Origin: UBA10649 sp963842725
GTDB lineage: Bacteria; Actinomycetota; Actinomycetes; S36-B12
Assembly: GCA_963842725.1 (NCBI GenBank)
Contig: CAWJHN010000004.1
Coordinates: 558,001 to 622,000, forward strand
DNA length: 64,000 bases
Direction of reading: 5' to 3'
The notes under the pieces are model-generated. The model saw only the letters and a list, made by a program, of their open reading frames with translations. It searched no databases and was not told where the DNA came from. Position 1 is the stretch's first letter. The number at the start of each line of letters is the position of its first letter. This document shows positions 48,974 to 55,747 of the stretch, in pieces. The position numbers and the translations under genes are program-made.

Positions 48974-49297
48974 ATGGACGACCTGTTCTACGTGGCCATT
49001 TCCGAGTACCTCGCAACCGAGGAGGTCGTCCTCGATCACCTGGCGGAGCACCGGGCGTGGAGCAAGGACGCCTACGACCGGGGCATCCTGCTGTTCTCGG
49101 GTCGGCAGGTTCCCCCCGTCGGGGGCGTGCTGTCCTTCCGCGCGAGCAGCCAGCAGGACGCTGAGGCCTTCGTCGCATCCGATCCCTTCGTGTCCGCGGG
49201 CGTGTCGCGCTACACCGTCGTGGCCTTCACCCCGACGCACTACCCGTGGCGGAATGACTCCTTCAATGCCTTCGTCACGCGGGATGCGACCGAGTAG
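48974..49297 (+). CDS. YciI-like protein
   Basis: This is a 107-residue protein of the YciI / muconolactone-isomerase-like ferredoxin fold: FYVAISEYLATEEVVLDHLAEHRAW (with the conserved His), GILLFSGRQVPPVGGVLSF, AEAFVASDPFVSAGVSRYTVVAF. Such proteins are small isomerases or hydrolases attached to degradative operons. Seven bases after the reductase gene, GAGTGAG as ribosome site. Last gene of the accessory block before DUF3017. Confidence 0.78.
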   Translation: MDDLFYVAISEYLATEEVVLDHLAEHRAWSKDAYDRGILLFSGRQVPPVGGVLSFRASSQQDAEAFVASDPFVSAGVSRYTVVAFTPTHYPWRNDSFNAFVTRDATE

Positions 49298-49346
49298 GCC
49301 GTGGGCTCGGAGGCGACCGCGCAGCGCCGCACTCGGTCCTCGGTGG

Positions 49347-49352
49347 CAGGAT
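49347..49352 (+). promoter_or_regulatory. Leaderless-type -10 box (CAGGAT) of the DUF3017 gene
   Basis: CAGGAT, six bases, then GTG 49359; fits the leaderless series in this window. Confidence 0.4.
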
Positions 49353-49358
49353 GGCAGT

Positions 49359-49694
49359 GTGGTGGAGCCGGCAAGGAGACGCGACGACGGCCCGCGGGCG
49401 CCCGTCGTACCGATCCGTCCAGCCACTCGTCGGGGCTGGCTTGCCGAGTGGCCGCTGACTCTCGTCCTGATCGGCGTGGGCGTCGCCATGGTCATGATCG
49501 GCATGGACTTCTTCCGCCGGGGCTGTGTCGTGCTGTCCGCCAGCGTGCTCCTGGCCGCCTTCCTGCGGATGCTCCTTCCGGACGCGGACGCGGGCATGCT
49601 CGCGGTCCGATCCCGCAAGGTCGACATCGTCACGCTGGGCGTCATGGGCGTCGGCCTGACGATCTTCACCTTCTGGGTCCCGGCGCCGAGCTAG
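49359..49694 (+). CDS. DUF3017 membrane protein
   Basis: This is a 111-residue protein with a basic head and three helices (WPLTLVLIGVGVAMVMIGMDFF, CVVLSASVLLAAFLRML, IVTLGVMGVGLTIFTFWV). RSRKVDIVTL between the last two is typical of DUF3017, a small actinobacterial membrane protein usually found between folD and mdh. Here it marks where the conserved chromosomal neighbourhood resumes after the catabolic block. GTG 49359 is set by the upstream box; GTG 49362 is equally possible. Function unknown. Confidence 0.78.
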   Translation: MVEPARRRDDGPRAPVVPIRPATRRGWLAEWPLTLVLIGVGVAMVMIGMDFFRRGCVVLSASVLLAAFLRMLLPDADAGMLAVRSRKVDIVTLGVMGVGLTIFTFWVPAPS

Positions 49695-49722
49695 GCGGGC
49701 GAATGCCCACCTCGGCCGACGG

Positions 49723-50928
49723 ATGACACCGCGATCCGGCTCGTGCGACATCGCCGTCATCGGCGGCGGCGTCGTGGGCCTCGCCCTCGCGGACGCCTGC
49801 CTCACGCGGTTCCCCGGGGCCGGCGTGGTCGTGCACGAGAAGGAGACGTCGCTCGCGCAGCACGCGTCCGGACGCAACAGCGGTGTGCTGCATGCCGGCT
49901 TCTACTACGCACCCGACTCGCTGAAGGCGCAGCTGACGCGCCGCGGCAACGAGATGCTACGGGCGTTCTGCCGCGCTAGCGGCGTCCCCGTCCGTGACGT
50001 AGGCAAGGTCGTGGTCGCGCGGGATGCGAGCGAGGTGCCCGCGCTGCACGGGCTGCTGGAGCGTGGCCTGGCCAACGGCGTCGATGTGGAGCTCATCGAC
50101 GAGCGGGGGTTGCGGGAGCTCGAGCCGCTGGCCGTCACCGCGGGGGAGGCGCTCTGGTCGCCGACGACGGGCGTGGCCGACCCGGTTGCCGTCGTCGAGG
50201 CGCTGGCCGAACGCGTGCGCGAGCGGGGCGGCCGCATCGCGCTCGGCTCGCGCGTGGTCTCGGCCGGGCCGGGCTGGCTGCACAGCGACACCGAGGGCTT
50301 CGCGAGCGTGGCCCACACCGTCAATGCCGCGGGGCTGTACGCCGACACGGTCGCCCACTGGTTCGACGTCGGCCGCCAGTACCGGATGCTGCCCTTCAAG
50401 GGCCTGTACTGGTACGGCAACTGGCCGGCGGGCCGACTACAGCGGCATGTCTATCCCGTGCCGGATCCGCGCAACCCGTTCCTCGGCGTGCACCTGACGG
50501 TGACCGTCGGCGGGCGCGTCAAGATCGGCCCGACGGCGATACCGGTGGCCTGGCGCGAGGACTACGGCCGATTCTCCGGCTTCTCGCTGCCAGAGGCCTG
50601 GCAGGCTGCGCGCTCCTACCCGCGCTTCCTGACCAGTCCGCATCACGACGTGCCCGGCCTGCTGCGATCCGAGCTGCCGAAGTACTGGCGGCGCAATCTG
50701 GTGGAGCAGGCCGCGCTGCTCGTCCCGTCCGTCCGCACCGCCGACTTCACGGAGAAGGGCCGACCCGGCATTCGCGCGCAGCTGTTCGACGTGACGCGAC
50801 GCCGCCTCGAGATGGACTTCGTCGTCGAGCGCGGAGACCGCTCGACGCACGTGCTCAACGCGGTGTCCCCTGCGTGGACGAGCTCGTTGGCGGTTGGGGA
50901 GTACGTAGCGGCGATGATTGTGCTGTGA
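49723..50928 (+). CDS. lhgO: L-2-hydroxyglutarate oxidase
   Basis: This 401-residue FAD-dependent oxidase/dehydrogenase of the DAO superfamily returns L-2-hydroxyglutarate to 2-oxoglutarate. The FAD motif is VIGGGVVGLALADACL and the LhgO signature is HASGRNSGVLHAGFYYAPDSLKA. Conserved blocks NAAGLYAD, PFKGLYWY, VYPVPDPRNPFLGVHLT and NAVSPAWTSSLAVGEYV are complete. A metabolite-repair enzyme fitting next to TCA genes, since malate dehydrogenase is a known source of L-2-hydroxyglutarate by side reaction. Confidence 0.9.
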   Translation: MTPRSGSCDIAVIGGGVVGLALADACLTRFPGAGVVVHEKETSLAQHASGRNSGVLHAGFYYAPDSLKAQLTRRGNEMLRAFCRASGVPVRDVGKVVVARDASEVPALHGLLERGLANGVDVELIDERGLRELEPLAVTAGEALWSPTTGVADPVAVVEALAERVRERGGRIALGSRVVSAGPGWLHSDTEGFASVAHTVNAAGLYADTVAHWFDVGRQYRMLPFKGLYWYGNWPAGRLQRHVYPVPDPRNPFLGVHLTVTVGGRVKIGPTAIPVAWREDYGRFSGFSLPEAWQAARSYPRFLTSPHHDVPGLLRSELPKYWRRNLVEQAALLVPSVRTADFTEKGRPGIRAQLFDVTRRRLEMDFVVERGDRSTHVLNAVSPAWTSSLAVGEYVAAMIVL

Positions 50929-50962
50929 TCGACCTGACGTGATTCCCGTGGAGGTGGCGACG

Positions 50963-51421
50963 ATGGGGTACGACATCGAGGTGGTCGACCGCGCGCACGA
51001 GCACACCGCTGTCGTGTGCGGGCAGGTGCCGCAAGGCGAGGTTGGCGCCTTCATCGGCCAGGCGTTCGGCGAGGTCCTGGCGGTGATCGGCGGGGAGACC
51101 GGCGTGTCGGGTCCGCCGTTCTGCCGGATCGACATGGCAGGCGAGCAGTTCGCGCTCGAGGTGGGCTTCCCCGTCCCGACCGAGATCACGGAGAGCGGGC
51201 GGGTGGTCAACTCCTCGCTGCCCGGTGGCCAGGCCGCCACGACCACGAACGTCGGACCGTACGAGTCCGTCGCGCCCGCGTACTTCGCCATCGAGCAGTG
51301 GCTCGCCGAGCACGGCTATGTCGGCACCGGTGCGCCGTGGGAGACCTACCTCGACGGTCCCGAGGTGGCCCAGCCCCGCACCATCGTCACCTGGCCCTGC
51401 CACCCCGCCGACGCGACCTGA
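50963..51421 (+). CDS. GyrI-like small-molecule-binding domain protein
   Basis: This 152-residue stand-alone SHS2/GyrI-like domain (effector domain of AraC/MerR-type regulators) has VVDRAHEHTAVVCGQVPQGEVGAFIGQAFGEV, LEVGFPVPTEI and AYFAIEQWLAEHGY...PWETYLDGP. No DNA-binding part. It likely binds or hydrolyses hydrophobic small molecules. ATG 50963 has GAGGTGG. The final codons GCG ACC TGA belong to the hairpin repeat, as in the small membrane protein at 3.6 kb. Confidence 0.75.
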   Translation: MGYDIEVVDRAHEHTAVVCGQVPQGEVGAFIGQAFGEVLAVIGGETGVSGPPFCRIDMAGEQFALEVGFPVPTEITESGRVVNSSLPGGQAATTTNVGPYESVAPAYFAIEQWLAEHGYVGTGAPWETYLDGPEVAQPRTIVTWPCHPADAT

Positions 51422-51472
51422 AGGGTCGCGAAAAGAGCCTTCAGACCTCGGTTTCGCGACCATTGGGGTCGC
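51413..51472. repeat. Dispersed hairpin repeat, copy 2 (probable terminator)
   Basis: GGTCGCGAAA (51424-51433) pairs with TTTCGCGACC (51452-51461) over an 18-base loop. Flanking GCGACC (51413-51418) and GGTCGC (51467-51472) allow the alternative pair of small hairpins. The loop sequence differs from copy 1 but every arm is identical. It lies between the convergent GyrI-like and decarboxylase genes. Confidence 0.7.
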
Positions 51473-51489
51473 GTCGGGGAAGTTGGACG

Positions 51490-52854
51490 TTAGCGGGGGG
51501 CAGCGATCGCCTCGAGCCGGGCGTGGATCTCGGGGATCCGATCCTCGCTCTCGGGCTTCATCACCACGCTGCGCAGGATCCGCGCCGCCGGTGCGTCGGG
51601 TTCGAGGGCGTGCCGCCGCGAGGCCAGCTGGTCGGCGGTCACGGTGTAGGTCGCCACATGCACCTGCTCGCCCGGCTCGCCGGATGCCGCGCGCTCGAAG
51701 ACCGCCTGCGCGGCCGCGTCCACCGCGGTCATGGATCGACGCCGTGGCAGGTAGGTGACGATGTCGAGCTCAGGTTCCTGATACGGCGCAAGGGCGGTCG
51801 AGCGCCCGAGCAGGTCGTGCCAGGCCAGGGCGCCGCGTCGTCCTGGCCGCAGGGCGGCCCCGAGGCCGTCGCGAGTCAGGGGCAGCACCTCGAGCGTCAG
51901 CCAGAGGGCGGCTGCCGCTGCTCCGGCCCGACTGCACTCGAGCGAGATCTCGCCGAGGTGGAGCTCGTCGGAGCTGAAGTAGGTGTACGGCGAATCGTGC
52001 TGGTAGAAGCGGCCCACGGACGGATCGGCGAACAGCACCGCACCGCAGCCGTACGGCTGCAGCCCGTGCTTGTGCGGGTCGACGACCACCGAGTCGGCGT
52101 CCGCGATGGCCGCGAAGGGCGCGCTCGCCACCCCGTCGGGGGAGTCGTCGGCGATGAGAGCGAAGAACCCGCCGTACGCGGTGTCGACGTGGACGCGGGC
52201 GCCGTGCGCTCGGGCCAGGCCGATGATGTCCGCCAGCGGGTCGAGCGCGCCCAGTCCGGTGGTGCCCAGCGTGGCCACGACCGTTCCGACGCGGCCGCCG
52301 GCCAGCGTGGCCTCGAGGGCGTCGACGTCCATGCGCCCGCGCGCGTCCGTGGGGATCGGCAGGCCTTCGACGCCGAGCACGTGGCACATCCGGGCGTGCG
52401 TGTAGTGCGCATCAGCGCTGTACGCCACCGCCTTGCCGGGGTGCGACTCGCGTGCGACGAAGAGGGCCTCGAGATTGGCGATGGTGCCGCTCGAGGTCAG
52501 GTGGCCGAGGTGGCGCGGGAGCCCGAACATCGCCGCGAGCCGCGCGATGACGTCCTTCTCCATCGCTGCGGTGGCCGGACCGCCGTCGAGCGCGTGGTTG
52601 TTGGGGTTGATCAGCATGGCCGTGACGTATCCGAGGACGGCGGCCGGATGCGGGGGCTTGAGCATCTGCCCGACGTACCGTGGGTGGAAGAACGGGTAGT
52701 TGTCCTGGAGGCGGTCGGTCAGCCGGTCGAAGGCTCCGGCAAGGCGCGCATCGTCCACGTCCAGGCTGGGATGCGTCGCGAACTGCCCGAACTGCGCCTC
52801 CCACCGCCCGACCGCCGCGACCGCCCGCGGCAGCCACACCGTGAGGTCCGTCAC
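51490..52854 (-). CDS. Pyridoxal-phosphate-dependent (group II) decarboxylase
   Basis: This is a 454-residue fold-type I enzyme of the glutamate/aromatic-amino-acid decarboxylase family. It has INPNNHALDGGPATAAMEKDV, HLTSSGTIANLEAL, VHVDTAYGGFF (Asp to the PLP ring nitrogen) and the PLP lysine in VVDPHKHGLQPYG. Substrate not resolvable: tyrosine, tryptophan, glutamate or aspartate types remain open. GTG 52854 is preferred because GGGAGGA stands 5 bases before it; in-frame codons up to 52899 are alternatives. A short leaderless frame (52906-52856) ends one base upstream. Divergent from mdh across a 16-bp palindrome. Confidence 0.82.
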   Translation of the reverse strand: MTDLTVWLPRAVAAVGRWEAQFGQFATHPSLDVDDARLAGAFDRLTDRLQDNYPFFHPRYVGQMLKPPHPAAVLGYVTAMLINPNNHALDGGPATAAMEKDVIARLAAMFGLPRHLGHLTSSGTIANLEALFVARESHPGKAVAYSADAHYTHARMCHVLGVEGLPIPTDARGRMDVDALEATLAGGRVGTVVATLGTTGLGALDPLADIIGLARAHGARVHVDTAYGGFFALIADDSPDGVASAPFAAIADADSVVVDPHKHGLQPYGCGAVLFADPSVGRFYQHDSPYTYFSSDELHLGEISLECSRAGAAAAALWLTLEVLPLTRDGLGAALRPGRRGALAWHDLLGRSTALAPYQEPELDIVTYLPRRRSMTAVDAAAQAVFERAASGEPGEQVHVATYTVTADQLASRRHALEPDAPAARILRSVVMKPESEDRIPEIHARLEAIAAPR

Positions 52855-52855
52855 G

Positions 52856-52906
52856 TCATCCTCCCAACGGCCTGACATGGCAGGCATTCCCATGGCCACG
52901 CGCCAT
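52856..52906 (-). other. Possible leaderless leader ORF before the decarboxylase
   Basis: On the minus strand TACCTT is followed by six bases and ATG 52906, opening a 16-codon frame (MARGHGNACHVRPLGG) whose TGA (52858-52856) is one base before the decarboxylase GTG at 52854. Spacing matches other leaderless genes here. Only positional evidence. Confidence 0.3.
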
Positions 52907-52917
52907 TTGCCTAAGGT

Positions 52918-52933
52918 ATCTTGACGTCAAGAT
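52918..52933. promoter_or_regulatory. 16-bp perfect palindrome between decarboxylase and mdh
   Basis: ATCTTGACGTCAAGAT is a perfect palindrome 33 bases upstream of mdh. From memory, similar CTTGA-N2-TCAAG sites upstream of TCA genes in Streptomyces are bound by the MarR-family regulator TamR. No MarR gene is in this window. Confidence 0.6.
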
Positions 52934-52966
52934 TTCTGGCCCCCGTCTGGAAGGCATCCCCCACCC

Positions 52967-53923
52967 ATGGCACGCAGCGGCAAGGTTTCTGTTATCGGAG
53001 CAGGCTTCTACGGTTCGACGACCGCCCTGCGCCTGGCGCAGTACGACATCTTCGAGACGGTCGTCCTCACGGACGTCATCGAGGGCAAGCCCGAGGGCCT
53101 GGCCCTCGACCTCAACCAGTCGCGCTGGATCGAGGGCTTCGAGACCAAGGTGGTCGGACAGACGACGGGTCCGCAGGGCGAGGGGTACGAGGCGATCCAG
53201 GGCTCGGAGATCGTCGTCATCACCGCCGGACTGCCGCGCAAGCCGGGCATGAGCCGAATGGACCTGATCGAGACGAACGCGCGCATCATGCGGGCCGTCG
53301 CCGAGAACATCGCCAAGCACGCGCCCGAGGCGGTCATCGTCAACGTCGCCAATCCGCTCGACGAGATGACCGCGCTCGCACAGCTCGTCACAGGCTTCCC
53401 GCACAAGCGCGTCATCGGCCAGGCGGGCATGCTCGACACCGCGCGATTCACGCACTTCGTGGCGGAGAAGCTCGGCGTGCCGGTCGCATCGGTCAACACG
53501 CTGACCCTGGGCTCGCACGGCGACACGATGGTCCCGGTGGCCTCCGCCTGCACCGTCGACGGCAAGCCGCTGTCGGACCTGCTGTCGGCCGACGAGATCG
53601 AGGAGCTCGTCGTGCGCACCCGCAACGGTGGCGCGGAGGTCGTCGCGCTGCTCAAGACCGGCTCGGCTTACTACGCGCCGTCCGCCGCCGCAGCCCGGAT
53701 GGCCAAGGCCGTGCACGAGGACTCGGGCGCCGTGATGCCGGTCTGCGCATGGGTCGACGGTGAGTACGGCCTCTCGGGCGCGTACCTGGGCGTCGAGGCC
53801 GAGATCGGCCGCGAGGGCATCCGCCGCGTCGTCGAGACGCCTCTCACCGATGCCGAGAAGGCCCTGCTCGTGGAGGCGTACGAGGCGGTCAAGGCAAAGC
53901 AGGCCGACGTCAAGGACCTCTAG
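52967..53923 (+). CDS. mdh: Malate dehydrogenase (LDH-like type)
   Basis: This 318-residue NAD-dependent enzyme of the TCA cycle is of the lactate-dehydrogenase-like malate dehydrogenase class. The NAD loop is VIGAGFYGSTTALRLAQYD with the adenosine-binding Asp in VLTDVIEG. The substrate loop AGLPRKPGMSRMDL has the malate-specific Arg residues, and GSHGDTMVP carries the catalytic His. FYG in place of the usual NVG in the glycine loop is slightly unusual. Followed by icd in the same direction; probably under the palindromic operator just upstream. Confidence 0.94.
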   Translation: MARSGKVSVIGAGFYGSTTALRLAQYDIFETVVLTDVIEGKPEGLALDLNQSRWIEGFETKVVGQTTGPQGEGYEAIQGSEIVVITAGLPRKPGMSRMDLIETNARIMRAVAENIAKHAPEAVIVNVANPLDEMTALAQLVTGFPHKRVIGQAGMLDTARFTHFVAEKLGVPVASVNTLTLGSHGDTMVPVASACTVDGKPLSDLLSADEIEELVVRTRNGGAEVVALLKTGSAYYAPSAAAARMAKAVHEDSGAVMPVCAWVDGEYGLSGAYLGVEAEIGREGIRRVVETPLTDAEKALLVEAYEAVKAKQADVKDL

Positions 53924-53948
53924 GCGCCACCCCCGAACCACCCCGCCG

Positions 53949-54034
53949 TTTGTCCCGTGTCGCGGGACAGGCGAGCGAATCCGCCCGCTGAACGCACAGA
54001 TTCGACCGGTTCTCCCGCATAGCGGGGCAAGCGG
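53949..54034 (+). repeat. Two similar hairpins in the mdh-icd spacer
   Basis: TGTCCCG-TGTCG-CGGGACA (near 53953-53971) is a 7-bp stem. About 61 bases later CCCGC-ATA-GCGGG forms a second stem in a related context (TTCTCCCGCATAGCGGGGCA). The two segments align as an imperfect direct repeat and may attenuate or process the mdh-icd message. Confidence 0.4.
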
Positions 54035-54052
54035 CGAGGAGGAGAGAGACAC

Positions 54053-55270
54053 GTGAGCAAGATCAAGGTTGTCAACCCGGTCGTCGAGCTCGACGGCGAC
54101 GAGATGACGCGCATCATCTGGCAGTTCATCAAGGACGAACTCATCCTTAAGTACCTCGACGTCGACCTGCAGTACTACGACCTCGGCATCGAGCACCGCG
54201 ACGCCACCGACGACCAGGTGACCATCGACTCCGCCATCGCCATCCAGAAGTACGGCGTCGGCGTGAAGTGCGCCACCATCACGCCCGACGAGGCCCGGGT
54301 CGAGGAGTTCGGCCTGAAGAAGATGTGGAAGTCGCCGAACGGCACCATTCGCAACATCCTCGGCGGGGTCATCTTCCGCGAGCCGATCATCATCTCGAAC
54401 ATCCCCCGCCTGGTCCCCGGCTGGACCAAGCCGATCGTCGTCGGCCGTCATGCCTTCGGCGACCAGTACAAGGCCACGGACTTCAAGGTCCCGAGCGCCG
54501 GGACGCTCACCATGACGTTCCAGCCGGCCGACGGCTCCGCCCCGATGGAGTTCAACGTCTACGACTTCCCGGGCGCGGGTGTCGCGATGGGCATGTACAA
54601 CCTCGACGAGTCCATCCGCGACTTCGCGCGGGCGTCCATGCGCTACGGCCTCAACCGCAACTACCCCGTGTACCTGTCGACCAAGAACACGATCCTCAAG
54701 GCGTACGACGGCCAGTTCAAGGACATCTTCGCCGACGTGTACGAGACGGAGTTCCGGGCCGAGTTCGAGGCGGCCGGCATCACCTACGAGCACCGGCTCA
54801 TCGACGACATGGTCGCAGCCGCCATGAAGTGGGAGGGCGGCTACCTCTGGGCCTGCAAGAACTACGACGGCGACGTGCAGTCCGACACCATCGCCCAGGG
54901 CTTCGGCTCGCTCGGGTTGATGACGTCCGTCCTGATGACGCCGGACGGCCGCACGGTGGAGGCGGAGGCCGCGCACGGCACCGTGACGCGCCACTACCGC
55001 CAGCACCAGAAGGGCGAGCCGACGTCCACCAACCCGATCGCCTCGATCTTCGCCTGGACCCAGGGACTCGAGCACCGTGGGAAGCTCGACGGCACCCCGG
55101 AGGTCTCGGAGTTCGCCCGCACGCTCGAGCGGGTCTGCGTCGAGACCGTCGAGGAGGGCAAGATGACCAAGGACCTCGCCCTGCTCATCAGCCGTGACGC
55201 CCCGTGGCAGACCACCCAGGAGTTCCTCGCCTCGATCGACGAGAACCTGCAGAAGGCCATGAACCTGTAG
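54053..55270 (+). CDS. icd: NADP-dependent isocitrate dehydrogenase, homodimeric (eukaryote-like) type
   Basis: This 405-residue TCA enzyme produces 2-oxoglutarate. It begins SKIKVVNPVVELDGDEMTRIIW, with substrate-binding SPNGTIRNILGG, KNTILKAYDGQFKD, the metal-binding Asp in LIDDMVAAAMKWEGG, and the C-terminal NADP block EAAHGTVTRHYRQHQKGEPTSTN. This is the about 405-residue dimeric type, not the 740-residue monomeric form found in many actinobacteria. GTG 54053 has an AGGAGGAG ribosome site. A strong terminator follows. Confidence 0.95.
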   Translation: MSKIKVVNPVVELDGDEMTRIIWQFIKDELILKYLDVDLQYYDLGIEHRDATDDQVTIDSAIAIQKYGVGVKCATITPDEARVEEFGLKKMWKSPNGTIRNILGGVIFREPIIISNIPRLVPGWTKPIVVGRHAFGDQYKATDFKVPSAGTLTMTFQPADGSAPMEFNVYDFPGAGVAMGMYNLDESIRDFARASMRYGLNRNYPVYLSTKNTILKAYDGQFKDIFADVYETEFRAEFEAAGITYEHRLIDDMVAAAMKWEGGYLWACKNYDGDVQSDTIAQGFGSLGLMTSVLMTPDGRTVEAEAAHGTVTRHYRQHQKGEPTSTNPIASIFAWTQGLEHRGKLDGTPEVSEFARTLERVCVETVEEGKMTKDLALLISRDAPWQTTQEFLASIDENLQKAMNL

Positions 55271-55275
55271 CAGTC

Positions 55276-55309
55276 CGCGATGCCCCGCCATCCGTGGCGG
55301 GGCATCGCG
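55276..55309. terminator. Rho-independent-type hairpin after icd
   Basis: CGCGATGCCCCGCCA pairs perfectly with TGGCGGGGCATCGCG across a TCCG loop (15-bp stem), six bases after the icd stop and 11 before the end of the convergent membrane gene. No U-tract. Confidence 0.75.
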
Positions 55310-55319
55310 CTGCCCGGGG

Positions 55320-55667
55320 TCAGGCGCCGATCGCCCAGCCGATCAGGCCGATGACCGCGGTGATGAGGTAGTAGGCACCGGCCAGGCCGCCCACGATCGC
55401 GGGCACCAGGCCGATCTCGCGTCCCTCTCGACGGGCCCGCAGGCCGAACATGACGGCCAGCGCGGAGGGCGTCAGTTCGAGGACCAGGACGAGGACGCTG
55501 AGCAGGGCGCCGGCCCACAGCGGCAGCGGCTCCTGATGGGTCACGTCGAACCCCATGACGACGATGAGCCCTTCGGCGACCAGCATCGCAGGGATCATCG
55601 CGATCAGGGCCAGCCCCATGGTCACCCATGCCCAACGAAGGCTGTGGGTCGTCGTCTCAAGGGCCAT
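55320..55667 (-). CDS. Small integral membrane protein, unknown function
   Basis: This is a 115-residue protein with about three helices (WVTMGLALIAMIPAMLVAEGLIVV, WAGALLSVLVLVLELTPSALAVMFGL, LVPAIVGGLAGAYYLITAVIGLIGW) and a basic GLRARREGRE loop. The layout resembles DUF4190-like small membrane proteins but I cannot place it firmly. ATG 55667; convergent with icd and divergent from the CNNM gene. Confidence 0.65.
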   Translation of the reverse strand: MALETTTHSLRWAWVTMGLALIAMIPAMLVAEGLIVVMGFDVTHQEPLPLWAGALLSVLVLVLELTPSALAVMFGLRARREGREIGLVPAIVGGLAGAYYLITAVIGLIGWAIGA

Positions 55668-55734
55668 GTCGACCTCCTCGAGTGGGCTTCACCTCATTGT
55701 CATCCGGCGTCGGGGGTGCTGTCGCGTCGGGCAG

Positions 55735-55740
55735 TAGGGT
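55735..55740 (+). promoter_or_regulatory. Leaderless promoter -10 box (TAGGGT) of the CNNM/CBS gene
   Basis: TAGGGT, seven bases, ATG 55748; no ribosome site. Confidence 0.5.
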
Positions 55741-55747
55741 GCGAGCC

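Noticed and set aside
28107..49297. Search for transposase, integrase, tRNA or att-type repeats bordering the catabolic block
   Set aside because: None seen on either strand; horizontal acquisition is therefore inferred only from gene order.
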